A stretch of DNA of 19,941 nucleotides. Origin: Alistipes sp. UBA940. Lineage in GTDB: Bacteria > Bacteroidota > Bacteroidia > Bacteroidales > Rikenellaceae. Positions 1 through 7,297 of the stretch are shown piece by piece (positions within the stretch are counted from its first letter, which is position 1; the number at the start of each line of letters is the position of its first letter). The stretch spans positions 1-19,941 of the forward strand of contig DBDE01000032.1 of NCBI GenBank assembly GCA_002293425.1, written 5' to 3'. The position numbers and the translations under genes are program-made. The notes below the pieces were generated by a model that was not told the origin of the DNA, ran no database searches, and was given only the letters and a program-made list of their open reading frames with translations.

Positions 1-179
1 AGTTAAGAGTTAAGAACTAAGAGTTAAGAGTTGGCTACGCGACGCCCAGCTACGCGGAATAAGTTAAGAGTTAAGAGTTGGCTACGCGACGCCCAGCTAC
101 GCGGAATAAGTTAAGAGTTAAGAACTAAGAGTTAAGAGTTAAGAGTTAGGCTACGCGACGCCCAAGATACGCGGGACAA
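1..179. repeat. Composite tandem repeat: GC-rich core plus 7-bp arrays
   Basis: Three imperfect units follow one another. Each begins with copies of a 7-bp unit (AGTTAAG in register, with an ACTAAGA variant) and ends in a GC-rich core of about 25 bp starting GGCTACGCGACGCCCA. The cores lie at 33-57, 80-104 and about 149-174. The first two are identical and the third differs near its middle (AAGATACGCGG for AGCTACGCGG). Each core contains CTACGCG or a near copy twice as an internal direct repeat. The number of 7-bp units differs between the three, as expected for slippage or unequal exchange. No ORF is supported here. The block lies just downstream of the nqr operon and may continue beyond the window edge. 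Function unknown. Confidence 0.9.
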
Positions 180-180
180 G

Positions 181-217
181 CTAATCGCTAATCACTAATC
201 ACTAATCGCTAATCGCT
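181..217. repeat. 7-bp tandem repeat, CTAATCR x5
   Basis: Five consecutive copies of CTAATC(G/A) run directly into the A-tract of the nqr terminator. The period (7 bp) equals that of the neighbouring AGTTAAG arrays although the unit sequence differs, so the two arrays look like relatives by mechanism rather than by sequence. No coding potential is seen. Confidence 0.9.
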
Positions 218-246
218 AAAAAAAGCCCTCCGAAGAGGGCTTTTTT
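218..246 (-). terminator. Rho-independent terminator of the nqr operon (UUCG loop)
   Basis: A perfect 6-bp GC stem (GCCCTC/GAGGGC, 225-230 and 235-240) is extended by flanking A and T runs. On the minus strand the loop reads TTCG closed by C-G, the very stable UUCG tetraloop, followed by a T-run. It begins 3 nt after the nqrF stop codon. The A/T flanks are symmetrical so some bidirectional activity is possible, but loop sequence and position fit the minus-strand operon. Confidence 0.92.
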
Positions 247-248
247 AG

Positions 249-1493
249 TTACGAGCCGAAGTCATCATACATAACATTCTCCGGCGGCACGCCGAGTTCG
301 TCCAGCATCTTAGTGATCGCCGCATTCATCATCGGCGGGCCACAAAGATAATACTCGATGTCCTCCGGTGCCTCGTGATTCTTCAAATAGTTCTCGAAAA
401 TCACATTGTGAATAAACCCGACATACCCCTTCCAATTGTCCTCCGGCTTCGGATTATCGAGCGCAAGGTGGAACTTGAAGTTCGGGAACTCCTTCTCTAT
501 CGCCTCGAACTGCTCAGCATAAAACACCTCCCTGAGCGAACGCGCCCCATACCAGAACGTGACAGGCAACTTGGTCTTTTCGGTCTTAAACAAATGGAAC
601 AAATGGCTCCGCATAGGTGCCATACCCGCGCCGCCGCCTATAAACATCTTCTCGTTAGGCGTATCCTTAACGTGGAACTCGCCATAAGGACCCGAAACAG
701 TGATCTTGTCGCCGGGCTTCAACGAAAAAATATACGACGAGCAAATCCCCGGATTAACCGGCGCGAAAACCCCAGCAGCACGATCCCACGGCGGCGTGGC
801 AATCCTGATATTAAGCATCACAATGTTCCCCTCCGCCGGATGATTAGCCATAGAATAGGCCCTGAACGTAGGTTCAGGATTCCTGGCCACCAGGTCGAAC
901 ATCTTCATCTGCTCCCACTCCGGCCGATACTCCGCATCAATATCAAAATCGGCAAACCGAATACCGTCATACTGCGGAACGTCGATCTGGATATACCCCC
1001 CGCTCCGGAAATCCAACGTCTCGCCCTCAGGCAACTTCACCACAAACTCCTTAATATAAGTCGCCACATTGCGGTTCGACACCACCTCGCACTCCCATTT
1101 CTTAACCCCCAGCACGCTCTGAGGCACGGCAATGCGCATATCGCTCTTCACCTTCACCTGGCAACCCAACCGCCAATTCTCCTTCTGCTGGCGGCGCGAA
1201 AAAAAGTTCACCTCCGTAGGCAGGATATCGCCTCCGCCCTCCAAAACCTGCAACCGGCACATCCCGCAACTCCCGCCGCCACCACAAGCCGACGGCAAAA
1301 AAATGCCATTATCGCCCAACGTGGTCAGCAACGTACTCCCGGGTTCGACCGTCAACTGCCGCTCGCCATTAATATCCACCGTCACCTCGCCACTCGCCGT
1401 CAACCTGGCCTTGGCGTACAAAAGCACCCCGACCAACAACAAAGTCACGACAAGAAAAGCCCCTATTGCAATTAAAAGTGTCAACGTCTCCAT
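249..1493 (-). CDS. nqrF: Na+-translocating NADH:quinone reductase subunit F
   Basis: NqrF is the electron-input subunit of the Na+-NQR complex: it oxidises NADH at a FAD and passes electrons to a 2Fe-2S centre. The 414-residue product has one N-terminal membrane segment (about residues 5-27), a plant-type ferredoxin domain with the cluster ligands C70, C76, C79 and C111, a FAD-binding motif RAYSMAN (211-217), the NADH-binding glycine-rich stretch GGGAGMAPMRSH (287 on), and near the end the LCGPPMM segment typical of ferredoxin reductases. Length matches the family. It is last in the operon, directly before the terminator. No Shine-Dalgarno is visible, as usual in Bacteroidota. Unlike the other nqr junctions it is separated from the preceding nqr gene by 150 bp. 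Confidence 0.97.
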   Translation of the reverse strand: METLTLLIAIGAFLVVTLLLVGVLLYAKARLTASGEVTVDINGERQLTVEPGSTLLTTLGDNGIFLPSACGGGGSCGMCRLQVLEGGGDILPTEVNFFSRRQQKENWRLGCQVKVKSDMRIAVPQSVLGVKKWECEVVSNRNVATYIKEFVVKLPEGETLDFRSGGYIQIDVPQYDGIRFADFDIDAEYRPEWEQMKMFDLVARNPEPTFRAYSMANHPAEGNIVMLNIRIATPPWDRAAGVFAPVNPGICSSYIFSLKPGDKITVSGPYGEFHVKDTPNEKMFIGGGAGMAPMRSHLFHLFKTEKTKLPVTFWYGARSLREVFYAEQFEAIEKEFPNFKFHLALDNPKPEDNWKGYVGFIHNVIFENYLKNHEAPEDIEYYLCGPPMMNAAITKMLDELGVPPENVMYDDFGS

Positions 1494-1502
1494 TTCAAAA
1501 AA

Positions 1503-1637
1503 TCACAAATTACAAATGAATTTTTCATCAAAAGTGTTCAGATTGTGCGCCGACCGAAATTTTGGAGTTCGAGGACAGTACAAAGCGTACGGACTCGACA
1601 ACAAAATAAGAAGGTGTGCAAGATGAATATTTTTCAT
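1503..1637 (-). CDS. 44-residue ORF tiled between nqrE and nqrF, function unknown
   Basis: The spacer between nqrE and nqrF is filled by one minus-strand ORF. Its ATG lies 6 nt after the nqrE stop and its TGA 9 nt before the nqrF start, so it tiles the operon neatly. The product starts MKNIHLAHLLILLSSPYALY, a weakly hydrophobic stretch, continues with a polar, basic part rich in P, R and K, and ends in DEKFICNL. Codon choice (TTG, CTT, ATT, AAT) is more AT-rich than in nqrE and nqrF. Its start codon is inside a small hairpin (1623-1637), and a near-copy of that sequence lies at its 3' end. I do not recognise a family. Against a real gene: the plus strand is open here too, and the spacer has direct-repeat boundaries, so it could be an intergenic repeat that happens to be open. 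Confidence 0.35.
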   Translation of the reverse strand: MKNIHLAHLLILLSSPYALYCPRTPKFRSAHNLNTFDEKFICNL

Positions 1638-1642
1638 GAAAA
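1515..1642. repeat. nqrE-nqrF spacer bounded by direct repeats with small hairpins
   Basis: Near-identical sequences bound the spacer: 1515-1533 (AATGAATTTTTCATCAAAA) and 1622-1642, which differs by a 2-nt insertion and two substitutions. Each contains an ATGAA/TTCAT inverted repeat (1516-1528 and 1623-1637). Between them a weaker inverted repeat is visible around 1568-1598, with outer arms TCGAG/CTCGA and inner arms GTAC/GTAC. Such a structure could be a small inserted element, a processed RNA segment between two cistrons, or chance. Confidence 0.5.
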
Positions 1643-1643
1643 A

Positions 1644-2258
1644 CTATAGCTGAATCCCTAAAAACGACATAAAAGCCACCCCCATCAAGCCCGTGATAAT
1701 AAACGCAATACCCGGACCGCGCAAAGGTTTCGGAACCGCCGAGTACTCCAACCGCTCCCTAATAGCCGCCATCATAACAATAGCCAACCACCAACCGATC
1801 CCGCTCCCGACACCAAACGCCGTCGCCTGACCCAAAGAGGGATAAGCCCTCTCCTGCATAAACAACGACGCACCCATAATCGCGCAATTCACCGCAATCA
1901 ACGGCAAAAATATTCCCAACTGATTATACAACCCAGGCGCAAACTTCTCCACCACCATCTCCACCAACTGCACAAACGACGCAATAACAGCAATGAAGAT
2001 AATAAAGCTCAAAAACGACAAATCCACACTCCCGAAACTCTCGCTCAACCATCCCAACGCCCCAGCCTTCAACACATACTCGTTCAGCAACCAGTTCAGC
2101 GGCACCGTCATAGCCATCACGAAAATCACCGCCAAGCCCAACCCGTTAGCCGTCTTAACACTCTTACTGACGGCAATATAAGAGCACATTCCGAAGAAAT
2201 ATGCGAACACCATATTGTCGATAAAGATCGACCGTATGAAAATATTCAAACTCTCCAT
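1644..2258 (-). CDS. nqrE: Na+-translocating NADH:quinone reductase subunit E
   Basis: Integral membrane subunit of Na+-NQR, 204 residues with six predicted membrane helices. NqrD and NqrE are paralogues of inverted topology that jointly hold the Fe centre inside the membrane. The two cysteines expected of NqrE are present: C25 in FFGMCSY and C125 in AVNCAIMG. The start lies 3 nt after the nqrD stop, so the two are translated as a pair. Downstream, a 150-bp spacer with a 44-codon ORF separates it from nqrF. Length and motifs agree with the family. RnfE/RnfA homologues are related, but the surrounding nqrA and nqrF genes settle the assignment. Confidence 0.97.
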   Translation of the reverse strand: MESLNIFIRSIFIDNMVFAYFFGMCSYIAVSKSVKTANGLGLAVIFVMAMTVPLNWLLNEYVLKAGALGWLSESFGSVDLSFLSFIIFIAVIASFVQLVEMVVEKFAPGLYNQLGIFLPLIAVNCAIMGASLFMQERAYPSLGQATAFGVGSGIGWWLAIVMMAAIRERLEYSAVPKPLRGPGIAFIITGLMGVAFMSFLGIQL

Positions 2259-2261
2259 AAC

Positions 2262-2897
2262 CTACTTCTCAATCAAATCCTTGTTAGACCCGCGATGAAC
2301 CCAAATGATGAGTCCCACCAATATCAACGCCATCGGAGGCAACATCATCAACCCATTATTGGCATAAAACCCGCCGCTGTGAACATACCACGCCTCCGGA
2401 ATAACCCTCAACCCCCACAACGAGCCACTGCCAAACAGCTCCCTGACAAATCCCAGTACGACCAAAATAATGCCATACCCCACCCCATTGGCCAATCCAT
2501 CGACAAACGAAGGCCACGGCCGATGGCCCAGCGCAAAAGCCTCCACGCGACCCATCAAAATACAATTAGTGATAATCAACCCCACATAAACACTCAACTG
2601 TTTCGACACATCATAAACAAACGCCTTAAGCACCTGGTCGACCAAAATCACCAAAAACGCAATCACCACCAACTGAACGATGATCCTGATACGGCCCGGC
2701 ACGCCTTTCCTCAACGCCGACATAATCAGATTGGCAAAAGCCGTCACCACCATCACACTCGCCGCCATAACAAACGCCGGCTTCAACTGAGCAGTCACAG
2801 CCAACGCCGAACAAATGCCCAATATCTGAACTAAGACAGGGTTGTCCTTGCTCAACGGCCCCAGAAAATATTGCCAATTCTTACTCTTCGCTGCCAT
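2262..2897 (-). CDS. nqrD: Na+-translocating NADH:quinone reductase subunit D
   Basis: Integral membrane subunit of Na+-NQR, 211 residues, about six helices. It carries the paired cysteines of the family, C29 (ILGICSALA) and C112 (IITNCILMGRVEA), which together with those of NqrE coordinate the intramembrane Fe centre in characterised complexes. The ATG overlaps the end of nqrC by 17 bp, and the stop is 3 nt before nqrE, which indicates translational coupling. The GRVEAFA segment after C112 is typical of NqrD and distinguishes it from NqrE, which has GASLF there. Confidence 0.97.
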   Translation of the reverse strand: MAAKSKNWQYFLGPLSKDNPVLVQILGICSALAVTAQLKPAFVMAASVMVVTAFANLIMSALRKGVPGRIRIIVQLVVIAFLVILVDQVLKAFVYDVSKQLSVYVGLIITNCILMGRVEAFALGHRPWPSFVDGLANGVGYGIILVVLGFVRELFGSGSLWGLRVIPEAWYVHSGGFYANNGLMMLPPMALILVGLIIWVHRGSNKDLIEK

Positions 2898-3498
2898 ACC
2901 GATGCTCTTTAATATAAGGTAAATATTCGCTCACAGTATCCTTTATCATCGCCTCCACGGCCTTCGAAGTTATCGTCCCGCCCGAAATAGCATCCACCGC
3001 GTGGTCGTTGCCCGCACTCGCACCCGCGCCCTTCAAAACACTTATCCCGACAAAACTATCCCCCTCAAACAATTTCTTACCGACAAACTGTCCCGTGAAA
3101 TTCGCCCCGACAATCTCCGCCCCGAGCCCGGGAGTCTCGCCCTTATGATCGAACACAACCCCCGAAATCGTGTCCCAATCGCCCTCGACAGCAACATACC
3201 CCCATATCGGCCCCCATAACCCGCTCCCACTAACCGGAATAATATAAAGGGTCTTCCCCTCCACCGTGGCTTCATAAAACTTCAAACCGCCCTCCAACTC
3301 ACGCTCCGTGATAACCTTCGCATAATCCGCATCACGCGAAAGTCCCGCGCTCGCCAAAATGTTCCCCTGCGTCTCGCGGGCAACATTCTCGGCCTGAATG
3401 GGCTGCAAAGTCATCGCCGCAACAGCCAACACCGCCGCCACAACAACAACCATAACCACGGAATAGAGTATAATATACCCGTTCGAATTCTTATTCAT
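2881..3498 (-). CDS. nqrC: Na+-translocating NADH:quinone reductase subunit C (FMN carrier)
   Basis: NqrC carries a covalently bound FMN in a periplasmic domain and relays electrons within the Na+-NQR complex. The 205-residue product has a single N-terminal membrane anchor (about residues 8-30), then an FMN-binding domain. The flavinylation motif is seen as DAISGGTITS, with T175 as the expected phosphoester attachment site. The family consensus is SGAT, so the GGT variant is a small deviation. The ETPGLG segment (121-126) is also typical. The ATG overlaps the nqrB stop by 4 bp (ATGA), and the gene's 3' end overlaps nqrD by 17 bp. An ApbE-type flavin transferase would be needed for maturation; none is in the window. 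Confidence 0.97.
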   Translation of the reverse strand: MNKNSNGYIILYSVVMVVVVAAVLAVAAMTLQPIQAENVARETQGNILASAGLSRDADYAKVITERELEGGLKFYEATVEGKTLYIIPVSGSGLWGPIWGYVAVEGDWDTISGVVFDHKGETPGLGAEIVGANFTGQFVGKKLFEGDSFVGISVLKGAGASAGNDHAVDAISGGTITSKAVEAMIKDTVSEYLPYIKEHRYGSEE

Positions 3499-4643
3499 CG
3501 CCTTGCCCTCCTTCTAATATTCGCCGCCACCACATAGTGATCCACCAGCGGAGCCATAGCGTTCATAAACAAAATCGCAAGCATCATCCCCTCCGGATAA
3601 CCCGGATTGACAACCCTTATCAACACACACAAAACCCCGATCAAAAAGCCCACAATTAACTTCCCGACATTGGTCTGTGCCGCCGTAACAGGATCGGTCG
3701 CCATAAAAACAGCCCCGAAAGCAAAGCCCCCCAACAAAGGATGCATCCAAAACGGAACCTCCATAATCGGGCTCCCACCGACCAAATTAAACACCAGCCC
3801 CATAGCCAAACCACCGGCAAACACGCTCCCCATTACCCGCCAACTCGCAACCCCCGTAAAAAGCAAAATCGCCGCCCCGATCGCAATCGCAATCACCGAT
3901 GTCTCGCCGATCGAACCCGGAACGGTGCCCAACACGGTATCCCACAAATCAAACCGACCGATACTCCCCTCTCCCAAAAAACTCAACGGCGTCGCGCCCG
4001 AAAAACCATCGACATACTCTCCCCCCTTGCCCAAACCACGAACCCAAACCCGATCGCCCGAAATAAACGAAGTGTAAGAAAAAAAGACAAACGCCCTGGC
4101 CAGCAACGCCGGATTAAACACATTCATCCCCGTACCCCCAAAAACCTCCTTGCCGATAATCACCGCAAAAGCCGTCGCCAACGCAACCATCCACAACGGA
4201 ACATCAATAGGCATAATCAGCGGAATAAGCAGCCCCGTCGCCAAAAAACCCTCGTTCACCTCGTGCCCCCGCTTCTGAGCAAAAGCAAACTCGATCCCCA
4301 GCCCGACAATATACGAAACCAAAATCAACGGCAGCACCCGAACAAACCCATAAACAAAGCACCCCCACCAATCACTCACCTGGCCGACAGCCAAAAAGTG
4401 CTGATACCCGACATTATACATCCCGAAAAGCAACGCCGGCACCAAAGCAACAACGACCATAAAAATCGTACGCTTCAAATCCACCGCGTCCCTGATATGC
4501 GCCCCGCCCTTAGTCACCGTGTCCGGCACGAACAAAAAGGTCTCAAACGCATCGAAAGTCGAATGCAGCCATCCCAGCCGCCCACCCTTCTCGAACGGCG
4601 GCTTCACCCGATCGACAACACTCCGTAACAATCTACCTATCAT
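3495..4643 (-). CDS. nqrB: Na+-translocating NADH:quinone reductase subunit B (FMN and Na+ path)
   Basis: NqrB is the large membrane subunit of Na+-NQR, holding covalent FMN and riboflavin and forming the Na+ pathway. This 382-residue protein has a soluble N-terminus (about 1-55) followed by around ten hydrophobic segments. The covalent FMN site is visible as FSGATPLS, with T218 as the attachment threonine. The NVFNPALLAR stretch (174-183) and the TDPVTAAQTN stretch near the C-terminus are family hallmarks. Its ATG overlaps the nqrA stop by 4 bp and its TGA overlaps the nqrC start by 4 bp. Length is slightly below the roughly 410 residues of Vibrio NqrB. Confidence 0.97.
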   Translation of the reverse strand: MIGRLLRSVVDRVKPPFEKGGRLGWLHSTFDAFETFLFVPDTVTKGGAHIRDAVDLKRTIFMVVVALVPALLFGMYNVGYQHFLAVGQVSDWWGCFVYGFVRVLPLILVSYIVGLGIEFAFAQKRGHEVNEGFLATGLLIPLIMPIDVPLWMVALATAFAVIIGKEVFGGTGMNVFNPALLARAFVFFSYTSFISGDRVWVRGLGKGGEYVDGFSGATPLSFLGEGSIGRFDLWDTVLGTVPGSIGETSVIAIAIGAAILLFTGVASWRVMGSVFAGGLAMGLVFNLVGGSPIMEVPFWMHPLLGGFAFGAVFMATDPVTAAQTNVGKLIVGFLIGVLCVLIRVVNPGYPEGMMLAILFMNAMAPLVDHYVVAANIRRRARR

Positions 4644-5956
4644 GACAACTCTTTAATCATAAGGTTAATACCCTGTCTCACAGCCTGTTGCACCTCGGTC
4701 TTCGACGGATCGACAAAATCGAGCAACGCAAAATCCTCCGGCAACACCTCGTAAATCCCCAACGCCTCCATCTTGTCTATGTTACCAGCCATACACGCCT
4801 TCACCAAATGCATCGGATAAATATCCATCGGCAAATATTTCTCCCACAACCCCGTCACCACGATAGCCCTCTCGCCACCGTTCAGGTTGGTATCCAAACT
4901 GTATCGCTTCCCGGGGCACAGCCACGAAAAATAGCTCTTCGAAACCGACAACTTATCGAGCCTCGGCGCAATCCACCCCAGAAGTTCATAATGATTGCCC
5001 TCCTCCAACGCTGTAATCTGGTTCGAGTAAAACCCGACAAACCCGTCGTGCGAAACAGCCGTTCCGGTCAACGCATTGCCCGAAATAAGCCTGACATTGG
5101 TCGTCTTCAGGTTCGATCGCATAACAAACGATCGCACCTGCGCCCCGCCGACGATCTGCAAATAGTGAGGCCGCTCAACCATCGGGCCACTCAAAGCAAC
5201 CACCCGCGTCATATCCAACCTGCCCGTCCGAAACAACCTCCCAATAATCGCCACATTCTGCACATCGACCGTCCACACCACATCACCCCTCCTAATGGGA
5301 TTAATATGATTTATCTGCACCCCGACATTGCCCGCCGGATGAGGCCCCCTGAAGCGATGAACCTCCACGCCCGTAACCTTATCCAAAACACCCGCCCGCG
5401 TGGAATCCAGCGACAAATGGACCTTACCAAGCTCGCCCAGCACATCGAACCCCTTCTGCAAATCGTCCAGCCTGTCCCCCAACACGAAATTCATATCCGG
5501 AGCCCCGGGCGCACTGTCGAAGCCCGAAACAAAAATATCTCGCGGCCTCACACCCGTATCGGCAATCCTGCCATAAGGACGCTGAATAACCATCGGCCAC
5601 AACCCCGAAGAGAGCAAAACATCGGCGACGTCCCCCTTGAACTCCAAGCTCTCGCCCCGCCCATCGCTCTGAACGATTACATTCAGCAGCTTTCGCTTCT
5701 CGCCACGCCTCACCTCGCTCACAACGCCGCTAACCGGAGAAGTGAACAACACCTGCTCATTGTTCTTGTCGAAAAACAACGGACTTCCCGCCTTCACCTT
5801 ATCGCCCTCACGAACCAGCAACTTCGGCACGACGCCCTCGAAATCGGGCGGCGAAACGGCATAGAGATCGGCCTCACCCGCAACGATCAGCTTGGGCACA
5901 GGATCGCCCGCAAGCCTGATGTCCAACCCCCGCCTCAGCTTAACAACCTTAGACAT
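4640..5956 (-). CDS. nqrA: Na+-translocating NADH:quinone reductase subunit A
   Basis: NqrA is the cytoplasmic peripheral subunit of Na+-NQR and takes part in quinone binding. The 438-residue product starts MSKVVKLRRGLDIRLAGDP, the typical NqrA N-terminus, and has a lipoyl-like region near residues 45-90 (LVREGDKVKAGSPLFFDK, then SPVSGVVSEVRRGEKR), as expected. The open frame continues upstream to 6043, but that extension is AT-rich, contains the promoter and has no family resemblance, so the ATG at 5954-5956 is chosen. It is the first gene of the operon, preceded by its own -7 box with a leader of about 35-40 nt, and it overlaps nqrB by 4 bp. Confidence 0.97.
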   Translation of the reverse strand: MSKVVKLRRGLDIRLAGDPVPKLIVAGEADLYAVSPPDFEGVVPKLLVREGDKVKAGSPLFFDKNNEQVLFTSPVSGVVSEVRRGEKRKLLNVIVQSDGRGESLEFKGDVADVLLSSGLWPMVIQRPYGRIADTGVRPRDIFVSGFDSAPGAPDMNFVLGDRLDDLQKGFDVLGELGKVHLSLDSTRAGVLDKVTGVEVHRFRGPHPAGNVGVQINHINPIRRGDVVWTVDVQNVAIIGRLFRTGRLDMTRVVALSGPMVERPHYLQIVGGAQVRSFVMRSNLKTTNVRLISGNALTGTAVSHDGFVGFYSNQITALEEGNHYELLGWIAPRLDKLSVSKSYFSWLCPGKRYSLDTNLNGGERAIVVTGLWEKYLPMDIYPMHLVKACMAGNIDKMEALGIYEVLPEDFALLDFVDPSKTEVQQAVRQGINLMIKELS

Positions 5957-5996
5957 ATAATCAAAATAAAAGACAACCCCCAAAAAATTGAAGTTG

Positions 5997-6004
5997 CAAA
6001 GATA
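5997..6004 (-). promoter_or_regulatory. -7 box of the nqr promoter (TATCTTTG)
   Basis: The minus strand reads TATCTTTG, a full match to the Bacteroidota -7 consensus TAnnTTTG, 40 nt before the nqrA ATG. No convincing TTG -33 element is visible at the usual distance; only a T-rich stretch is there. It lies in the 70-bp korC-nqrA gap, which has no terminator hairpin. Confidence 0.65.
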
Positions 6005-6026
6005 ACAAATTAATCGGGAATAAAAA

Positions 6027-6569
6027 CTACTTTTTCGCCACAATCTCCGCTCCGACCCTCATCGCCCGCTCGTTCTCCGGCACCAGCTTCTGCGCCCGCT
6101 CGGGCAACGACCGCCGCAACCCCTCCACCACGCTCTGCCCACGCACCACCGGACGAACTTTAAGATAGCCCCCCAACACCATCGTATTAAACATCCGCGC
6201 CATCCCCCTCCTGGCCGCCTGCTCCGTCGCATCCATCGAATAAATCGTGATGTCCTTGCGCTCCGGATGGCGGGTTATCCCATTCGTGTCGTAAATCAGC
6301 ACCCCCCCGGGCCTCACCGCGCTCTCGAACTTATCCATACTCTGCTGATTGAGTATCACGGCAGTATCGAACACCCCCGCAATAGGCGAAGAGATGGGTT
6401 TATCACTCAAAATGACCGTCACATTGGCAGTCCCACCCCGCATCTCGGGCCCGTAAGCGGGCATCCAGCTCACCTCCATCCCCTCGACCACGCCCGCATA
6501 AGCCAAAATCTTGCCCATCGACAGCACACCCTGACCGCCAAAACCTGCTATAATAACCGTCTCCTTCAT
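6027..6569 (-). CDS. korC: 2-oxoacid:ferredoxin oxidoreductase, gamma subunit
   Basis: Gamma subunit of a four-subunit CoA-dependent 2-oxoacid:ferredoxin oxidoreductase. The 180-residue product opens with IAGFGGQGVLSMGKILA, the glycine-rich signature of this domain, followed by the family segment WMPAYGPEMRGG (35-46). The ATG overlaps the korB stop by 4 bp. It is the last kor gene; 70 bp further on the nqr operon starts in the same direction. The substrate (2-oxoglutarate or branched-chain 2-oxoacids) cannot be read from this subunit. Confidence 0.93.
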   Translation of the reverse strand: MKETVIIAGFGGQGVLSMGKILAYAGVVEGMEVSWMPAYGPEMRGGTANVTVILSDKPISSPIAGVFDTAVILNQQSMDKFESAVRPGGVLIYDTNGITRHPERKDITIYSMDATEQAARRGMARMFNTMVLGGYLKVRPVVRGQSVVEGLRRSLPERAQKLVPENERAMRVGAEIVAKK

Positions 6570-7297
6570 ACCTTAATATCTCCAAGTTTATAGAACGGGA
6601 ACATATTCTGCTCCATCCACTCATTGGCTCCGACCGGACTCATCTTCCACCCGCTGTTGCAACTCGACACGACCTCGACGAACGACAATCCCTTTCCCGC
6701 CAAAGCGTTCTCGAATGCCAACCGTATAGCCTTCTTGGCCTTGCGGACAGACGCCGGAGTGTGCACACTCTGCCTCGTAACATAGCAAACGCCCTCCAAC
6801 TGGGCCACCATATCGGCCACCTTGAACGGATAGCCGTGGATATTCACCTCGCGGCCGCCCGGACTCGTCGAGGTCTTCATCCCCACCAGCGTCGTGGGTG
6901 CCATCTGTCCGCCCGTCATCCCGTAAATGGCATTGTTGACGTAAATAACCGCAATGTTCTCTCCCCGATTACACGCGTGAATGGTCTCGCCCGTGCCGAT
7001 AGCCGACAAGTCTCCGTCGCCCTGATAGGTAAACACCATCTTCTCGGGCTCCAACCGCTTCACCGCACTCGCCACGGCACACGCCCGCCCGTGAGCCGCC
7101 TGTATCCAGTCGATGTCGATGTACTTATAGGCAAACACCGAGCATCCGACCGGACTGACCCCAATCGTAGAGCTCTCGATACCCAGCTCCGCAATAACCT
7201 CGGCAACTATCTTATGGATGGTTCCGTGGCTGCACCCCGGGCAATAGTGCATCACCGCGTCGGTGAGCAACCGTGGTTTACTATATACCTTTTCCAT
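6566..7297 (-). CDS. korB: 2-oxoacid:ferredoxin oxidoreductase, beta (TPP) subunit
   Basis: Beta subunit that binds thiamine diphosphate and a 4Fe-4S cluster and carries out the decarboxylation. The 243-residue product shows HYCPGCSHGTIH (17-28), typical of the beta-subunit N-terminus, then the TPP motif, beginning GDGDLSAIGTGE and closing with NN about 25 residues later, and GMTGGQMAPT. The ATG overlaps the korA 3' end by 17 bp and the stop overlaps the korC start by 4 bp, so the chain is translationally coupled. 2-Oxoglutarate is the most likely substrate on family grounds, but branched-chain oxoacid (Vor-type) enzymes look very similar. Confidence 0.94.
   Translation of the reverse strand: MEKVYSKPRLLTDAVMHYCPGCSHGTIHKIVAEVIAELGIESSTIGVSPVGCSVFAYKYIDIDWIQAAHGRACAVASAVKRLEPEKMVFTYQGDGDLSAIGTGETIHACNRGENIAVIYVNNAIYGMTGGQMAPTTLVGMKTSTSPGGREVNIHGYPFKVADMVAQLEGVCYVTRQSVHTPASVRKAKKAIRLAFENALAGKGLSFVEVVSSCNSGWKMSPVGANEWMEQNMFPFYKLGDIKV

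Noticed and set aside
1..217. CRISPR array
   Set aside because: Spacing between the GC-rich cores is unequal (47 and 69 bp), the intervening sequence is itself a 7-bp tandem repeat rather than unique spacers, and no cas gene is present.
5957..6043. 29-residue N-terminal extension of NqrA
   Set aside because: It covers the -7 box TATCTTTG and is AT-rich; the family N-terminus begins at the ATG at 5956.
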